From positions 25,786,752 to 25,850,751 of the forward strand of contig CM026421.1 of NCBI GenBank assembly GCA_014871385.1: a stretch of DNA of 64,000 nucleotides, read 5' to 3'. The position numbers were made by a program, and so were the translations under genes. This document shows, piece by piece, positions 57,661-64,000 of this stretch (positions are counted from its first letter, which is position 1; each line of letters opens with the position of its first letter). Source of the DNA: Ceratodon purpureus. Its lineage: Eukaryota > Streptophyta > Bryopsida > Pseudoditrichales > Ditrichaceae. The notes under the pieces were generated by a model. It was not told where the DNA came from. It searched no databases and saw only the letters and a program-made list of their open reading frames with translations.

Positions 57661-60600
57661 ATGAGGACATGTATGTAAATGTTTTTATTTCTATAGAAAG
57701 TCTAATGCAACTTGACAATTGATGTCACCTAAATTAGTGCTATTTGAACATCCACGTACAAATTCCCAATTGGAAAAAGAACTTGAGACATGGAATGAGA
57801 TGTCAAAGCCTTTTTAATTACATTAAATTACATTTTTGATTGCAATTGAAATGTTTGGAAGCTTTCAAATACATACTAAGGCTTGTAGGTACTTTACTGT
57901 AAACTTGGTTGAATTAAACAAAACAGCATATAGTGAATTTATATTTTCATTTCAACGATTGAGCATAAATAATAAAGTTTGAGATGAAAGTAGAGACAAA
58001 AATATGCCATAGGAACAACTTGGGCCCTCCGAGGGGCTGCTTCCCAGTTCCAAGTTTTGGAGAGTAACTGGCGCATGCATATACTATTTGGTAATTGGGC
58101 AGTACAACCCGTATTTGGTAATTGAGGTTAATGGAAAACACATACATAGGTTGACCTTGATGTTCCTTTCTTTCATAGAATCTCAAACACATAGTTTTAA
58201 TCTCTAATTTGAATCTTGCGTTAGGATAATTAACTTTGAAAATTCATTGCAATGAGTTTACATTTCAAATGCAATAATTTGTAGCCATGGAGAAGCGAAC
58301 TTCCAAGGTCTGCTAATTCTTTTGTGTCCAATTTTGTCACTACATAAGTTGGGGGTTTACTCTATTATGGTCTAAAATTTGATGTTATTCTTTTATTCAC
58401 AAAATTTTGGAAGTAGCAAAAAATATAGCAGCACTTGAAGGAAAAATTGAGGAAGGTACAAGGGTTCATATTATTGTTAATATTCATTTTATTTTTTTGA
58501 TAACCCAATTTTTTTTGCAATATGAATTCATGCAATAAAATCAAAGGTTTATGTCTATTCTTGAAGTAGAAAAATAAAGAGAAGAAGAGAACAAAATCTC
58601 TAATGATCCTTTTCTGTGATAAAGTGAAAGTTGTTTTGCATCTTGACTGAAACAGGTGAGAAAACTTTGACTCCTTGTGGAATGAAATCTCCCACAATAT
58701 AAGTTTCTTCTTTATGATCTTGAAGCCAATAATGACATCATGTTAGTGATATGTATAAATTTTTTTAAAGATAGAACTTGAGAGGTGTAGCAAAAATTTT
58801 GGAGTTGCTCCACAAGTAGAAATATCGCTTTTGGCACCACAAATACCTTTCCAAATTATGTCTAGACTCTGAAAAATAAAAACATATTTCCGCAAAGCTC
58901 TTGGAATTCTCTATTTCCAAAGAAAAATCATCAAAAAAGCACATTGAAAATTGACATGAATGGAGGAAACTGCCCAAAATATCTAAAAGCCCATTCTAAT
59001 TTCTAGGGCAATGGCCAATTAGGGGTTAAAATAGTGAAGTAGACCCTCTACAGAAGTGAAGAAAAGGTGGTGATAAGTACTCAACTAACGCCCGGGGTAC
59101 TCAAAAGCTCCGGAACCGAAATTGAGTGTCGTGGATCTCTGGACCACCAAACCTGTTATACATGCAAGTAATCCATCAAAGAATGCGAGTCTGTAGATTC
59201 TAATTCTCATGACCAGTGGACTATTATTTCCCCCACTGGTCGTCGGCTAAACTGCATTCTTTTATGTACACCAACACAAGATCAGGCCAATTTCATCATC
59301 TGAATTTTAGCTTGAAAGTTAGCTCACAGACAAAGCACATTGTATGAATCGAATCATTGACAACATTGAGAACTTTGTGAATGATTGCACGTCGTTGCAT
59401 GCCAGCTCTCTAAATTATGCCGTGTGACGTTCTACCTACTTGCTGGGGGAGATGATACGCAAGCCGATTGTATTTCAAGCCATGTCATTGTTGTGTCATA
59501 TGCATCTGCAGAAGGAAGATCTGCCTTCTGCAATGCTCGGCCAGCAGCAACGCCAATCACATGGCGCCTGATACACACCATGAAAACATTGACCTCAGCA
59601 ATGATAATTTACGGAGAAATGGTGTGTCAGCTAGCAGTGAATTAGAGTTTTCTGTCACCGAGAGCGACATGACCCGAATGGAAATACACATCACTCCGGC
59701 CAGAGTGGTACTCTCGTGAGACTCTTCTAGAAGGACAGATATTTCAGCACAGTGGAAACGCAGGCCTGGGTAGGCTGGCTCTTAGCCAAAGAGAAGTGTG
59801 ACCTGATGTAAGAAGAGGAGGATAATTCCTTTCGATGCATAGGATCTTGTTAGTCAATACCGTGAGTATTAGTCAAATTATCATGAGTGGGTGACTAATT
59901 TTCGGATATCTCTCGACAAAGCTCATAAACATCGACAAGATTGAAAACATCATGATCGCCATGTGAAACCTGCCATGGGGTAAGCGGTGGCCTGCATAGA
60001 GAAGGCCTGGCCCAGTGCGTGGGCTGGTCGATGGGACTCGCCTTCCTGACGTGCAGAGGGAGATATGACTCCTGAACTGTGAGCCTGCGGGTAAAGGCCC
60101 CCCTCTTTCCCGCGGCCATGGGTACCCAGGTACGACAGCCGTCGAGACTAGTGCAAAGGGGCCATGGTGGGGAAGGAAGGGCTGCATGCTATGAGTACAG
60201 AATCCTCTTCACCTGCTCTGAAGCAACTATCTGTGGGCTTACGACTTCCATCGCCTTCCCTTTCCCTGCTCTAGTACTCAAAAGCATCATCGTTCCGATC
60301 GATCTGCAACCCAGCTTCGCTTGTGTACGTGCTCAAGTCAGAGGTCACGCAGCTTCAGAACCTCTGCGTCTAAGGCGTACAGCTCTGGTGCAGCCTGCCG
60401 GGTGGTGCTCATGAGACGGAGAATGGGAATGTCGATGCCTCACTGACGTTGCGGCTTGTCTCGGTTACCTTTCCATCCGAGAACTTCCGCACCGCGTCCT
60501 GGTGTTGCGTTGGAGGTGGTGGGCGGCGTGGTGAGGGCGTTGGTTTGGTGTGCACGTGCTCCTTGCACATGCACATGTTGTTGTTCCGCTGCTAGCTAGA

Positions 60601-61388
60601 CCTCTCCTTGTGTTCATCATCGGCAGTTCGTTTCGCAGAACACTACCACACATCATCCTCCGCGCACTTTTCTAGCCTAGAACTGTTTTTTCCTCGCATC
60701 TGAATTTCCCGTTCGGAAGAAGATTCCTTGACGCTGGGTGGCTAGATGCCGTTGGGGAGAAGCTAGAAAGACCTATCTGCAGGAAGAGTTATCTAGTTCC
60801 TTACGGTTGCATATAATGTGTCATACTTGTCGAGCCAAAACGCGGGTTGCTCGTAATTAACAGAACTGCAGGCGTTGTGAAGGTTGGGTGCAAGCTGCGT
60901 AGCATTGAAGCTGCAATCCCTGGCTTGCGCCAAGTTGAGTGTCACATCGAAGGAGTGCCTGCTTATCGTCGAGAATTGTTCGTAGCTCCAGGCGGGTGCA
61001 CCACCCCAGCGTCGCTAATAGCTCTGGTGTGTGCTTCAAGTGTAGAAGTACGGAACAGCCGTGTGCCCTTACAATCGCAGCGAGTTTTGGGCAAGTGCGC
61101 TTGGGTGTTGTATCCCAGCATTGTTGAACAGAAACGGTTTTTCGGTTTCAACTAGTATCTTCATCAGCGACCATACGCAGGGTCCGATTGGTTCACCAGC
61201 ACTTCCAACTTGGTAAGTGCTCAATTGCTCACGGAGCACCTGACTCCACTTGACTCACATTTTAAATCCAAGCAGACTAACTGATTGTTGCAGGTGACAC
61301 ACAGGAAAGCAAGTTCTTACATTCATAATCCTCCCTGATCAGTGATAACTTGAGGCACATTTCGCAGGCTCAGATACTCTTAGACCCA
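57661..61388. other. Intergenic DNA and upstream region of the AP2-like gene
   Basis: 57.7-59.3 kb is AT-rich with no gene. From about 59.35 kb GC rises and many short ATG frames occur (59385-59645, 59468-59719, 60079-60414, 60847-61155), none with a recognisable domain. This probably includes the promoter and a long, uORF-containing leader. A leader intron could end at TTTCGCAG (61365-61366). Confidence 0.45.
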
Positions 61389-63774
61389 ATGATGTTCGAC
61401 CTCAACAAGGTCCCGGCTACTCAGGAGGAGGTCCCAGTTGTGAACCACTGGGAGACGGTGGAGGAGATCACCAGAGAGAGACCGAACGCCCAGGGTGGGA
61501 CCCAGGGTTACCGAGCGAGCGCCGACGATACTCCCTTCAGCGGCCCGTGGCGGACACTCAGTCCCTCCGAGCTTGCATCGCTCTACAACATGATGCAAGT
61601 CCCAGCGAACCATCCCCAAGTGCATCACGTCATCACGCACAGAGCAGATGGGATCTCTGAGCATGCTTGGATGTCTTGGATGCCGGCACACCATGCCACC
61701 CCGGGAGGTACTGTGATGCATTCGTCCCGATGGAGATCTATGCCTTCGATTTTTGCACCTCCTCCCCTTCCCGCCGTTCCAATAGCAAGCCGGCCTCCAA
61801 GGCGAGAAGCAGCAGATCATGTGCCAAGCGCGTTCTCCGACCCTCGAAGGCTAAGGTCACATGGAGGCCCGCATCAAGCGGCTCCTCGAGCGATCACCAA
61901 CGATGCACAAATGGAATGCCGCAAACAGAGAGGAAGCGACGGCTCGGACGGAATTGAACCTGCATTAACCGGTCACCGCAACAAGATGCCAACAAAGAAA
62001 TCCATTGTAAGTAATTGAAGCTCCAAACTATCCGGCTTCAAAAATTCAATTCACAATTCCAATGCCGACTCTTTGTTCATTGATTGATTGATTGTTTGAT
62101 TGGTATTTAATTATTTATCTCCAATACTACCTCTGCATTCCAGATTAGAATAGACCAGCTAGGGTCGTTCGTTGATCTACTATCATTGCAATGGTAGTAC
62201 TCTGACCGTTGCTCTAAGTACAGCTCTATGTCAGTAATATTGTTGGATTATTTACGACCCCTGAGAAACATTTCAGATGGAGGGACGCTCCGCTGTCAGA
62301 CTGGTAGAACTGCGACTTGATTCCGAAGGTGGCAGAGGAGTGCCGACACCCGTGGAAGCGCGTACACCACCTCCAAGTGCCCAGAACCAGCAGGACATCG
62401 GGTCATCATCTCAGAGAGGGGCTGAAAATCATGAAGAGGCCGAGATTGATTGGGGTTCTGCCAACGTTGGGGCTGAGCTGCTGACCCACCTGGCCAGAGA
62501 AGAATGGCAGAAGAGTAGAGAGGCGGCCTTCCTGGCTGAGTTCAACTTCACCACTCAGCGCTGCCGTGCAACGGCGCCATGCAGCTCGTGCTTGGAGTTT
62601 TGCAAGATCCCAGTGCCCGTGGACCTGGCGGAGTCATGCTTGGAAGTCAGGGCCTGTCCACCGGTGCTGAAGAACACGGCTGCTCAGAGGACGGGGGCTC
62701 GCCATGGGCCAAGGAGCAGAAGCTCGGAATACCGTGGCGTGACATTTTACAAGAGGACGGGAAGGTGGGAGTCCCACATCTGGTAATTCAGTCCAACCGA
62801 CGAACCTTCCACATGGTGCTTCATTTTCTGCAGAATATTCCATCACGGTCAGTCAATTGACAGCCTTGAAGGAGTTGACGTGCTTGAAATCATATGATCC
62901 CAGATTATAACAATAGAGTAATGTCACGATAAACTGATGTCAAAACTAATCATTGTCGATATTACGTAATGCAGGCATGAGGGAGCTCAACTCTATCTGG
63001 GTAAGTCATGAACCATTTTAAATTGCTACTTGTGAACACTTCTGTTTTTAAACATCATAGTATATATGCATCTACTTTTAAAGCATTCGACATTCTGTAC
63101 GGTCTGATAGTTTTGTAAACACTTGTATGTGACAACTATATGCAGGGGCATCTGCAACTAAGGAACTAGCTGCCAAGTACGTTCCCTCCTCTCAATATCT
63201 TTTCTTGTCTGATTTGGTTTTGTACACGTTACAGTGCTTAACAAATGCAAAGTCGATATCTGGAATCGATTGTTCCTCCTGGCAGGGCTTACGACAAGGC
63301 GGCCCTCATGCTAGGCGGACCTCGAGCTGGCATCAACTTTGGACCAGAGAGTTACGAAGACGAACTGAAATACGTAAGTAATCATTTCTCCTCAATTCCA
63401 GTTACATCTGGGAGTTATTTCACATAGTTCAGCATGACAACTCACCAGGGACAAAATGTTTTGAGTGGGGCAGTTATACAAGCTCAGCAAAGAACAGCTT
63501 GTAATTTATCTACGCCGAGACAGCCGTGGCTTTGGAGCTCAATGCGCCTACCCTGGAGTAAAGCGTGTCAAGAATCAGTACCATGCCTTCTCTGGGTAGG
63601 ATTTAGGGAATACTAATACTTCGTAGATACTCTGATATCGAGGTCAAGTTCCAGTGAAATCGAATTATCGATATTGTGCATGCATCGCTTGTTCCTAATG
63701 TCGGTTGGTTGCTGGTTGATCCGTTGTAGGGAAACTCTGATAGGGACCTCTTCAGTTGAAGAAGAAGCAGCCAG
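61389..63774 (+). CDS. Degenerate euAP2-type transcription factor (partial, runs off window)
   Basis: In-phase exons 61389-62006, 62277-62782, 62975-63000, 63146-63176, 63286-63373, 63483-63595 and 63730-63774, with more expected beyond the window. Start MMFDLNKVP supplies a DLNxxP EAR repression motif, the N-terminal hallmark of APETALA2/TOE proteins. Exon 2 ends in the first AP2 domain: [20 protein letters not shown], nearly canonical. The following mini-exons give [20 protein letters not shown] and [14 protein letters not shown], at the same exon boundaries as euAP2 genes but with much of the GGFDTAHAAARAYDRAA core altered. The linker [17 protein letters not shown] is recognisable. The second AP2 domain is strongly eroded ([17 protein letters not shown], then EEEAA) and lacks the WEAR element. 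Family members bind DNA and repress flowering or phase-change genes; a miR172 site, if present, would lie outside the window. Confidence 0.82.
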
Positions 63775-64000
63775 GTACTCAATTCTTTAGGTCCACTGCT
63801 TGCGTCCTGGTGGTCACTTGTCACCCTTTGCTGTCACATTTCTCTCCATCAAGAGTCAGCCTCAAGTGGTTTCCATTGTGATAAGGACATGTGAACTAAG
63901 TTGGTTTGCCAGACCTGGAATGATTTGAGCTTGAAGATTCAGCACGGAGTATGTCGATGTTATCAACCCCTGAGCCTGCATTGTTTATTTGACGAGCTAC

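Noticed and set aside
63920..64000. Possible next AP2 exon after acceptor GATTCAG (TEYVDVINP)
   Set aside because: It would terminate at once and does not resemble the expected AYDKAAIK segment. The true next exon is probably beyond the window.

Overview
The window is nuclear DNA of a land plant. It has GT-AG introns, plant-type families (a U-box/ARM E3 ligase, a PUB62-like protein, plant eIF4G, a euAP2-type factor), and compact genic islands set in very AT-rich, transposon-scarred intergenic DNA. Intron sizes, the overall composition and the diverged euAP2 suggest a non-seed plant, most likely a moss or other bryophyte. I cannot name the species from sequence alone. All five convincing genes lie on the + strand.

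Layout. 1-7.3 kb: AT-rich DNA with a (TA)n microsatellite, short tandem repeats and a dispersed repeat copy. 7.37-8.70 kb: intronless PUB22/23-type U-box E3 ligase. 10.3-13.7 kb: a decayed Helitron (Rep then PIF1-like helicase remnants). 19.06-20.61 kb: PSMD9/Nas2-type proteasome assembly chaperone, 4 exons. 24.1-27.0 kb: PUB62/63-like U-box protein, 7 coding exons. 29.9-43.4 kb: a very large eIF4G of about 2,500 residues in 17 predicted coding exons. 45.9-58 kb: a transposon graveyard with a hAT-type MITE, a 58-bp satellite in two related blocks, a MITE that hosts a 2.7-kb hAT element, that hAT's near-perfect inverted repeat with a captured gene fragment, and a separate TIR element that cuts a satellite monomer. 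61.4 kb to the right edge: a degenerate euAP2-type gene, cut off by the window end.

The main result concerns eIF4G. After the MIF4G and MA3 (HEAT-1 and HEAT-2) domains, where angiosperm eIF4G ends, six more exons in phase with each other spell a complete W2/HEAT-3 domain with both aromatic/acidic boxes. That layout is otherwise known from animal eIF4G. The apparent stop after MA3 lies just inside a plausible intron (CCG|GTGGGATAA), so intron retention versus splicing would give isoforms without and with W2.

Functionally, three of the five genes belong to the ubiquitin-proteasome system (two U-box proteins and a proteasome chaperone), one to translation initiation and one to transcriptional control. 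Apart from a shared telo-box in the eIF4G and PSMD9 leaders, I see no evidence of co-regulation. Exon coordinates were read by eye from splice consensus, reading phase and family similarity, and have not been checked against transcripts.
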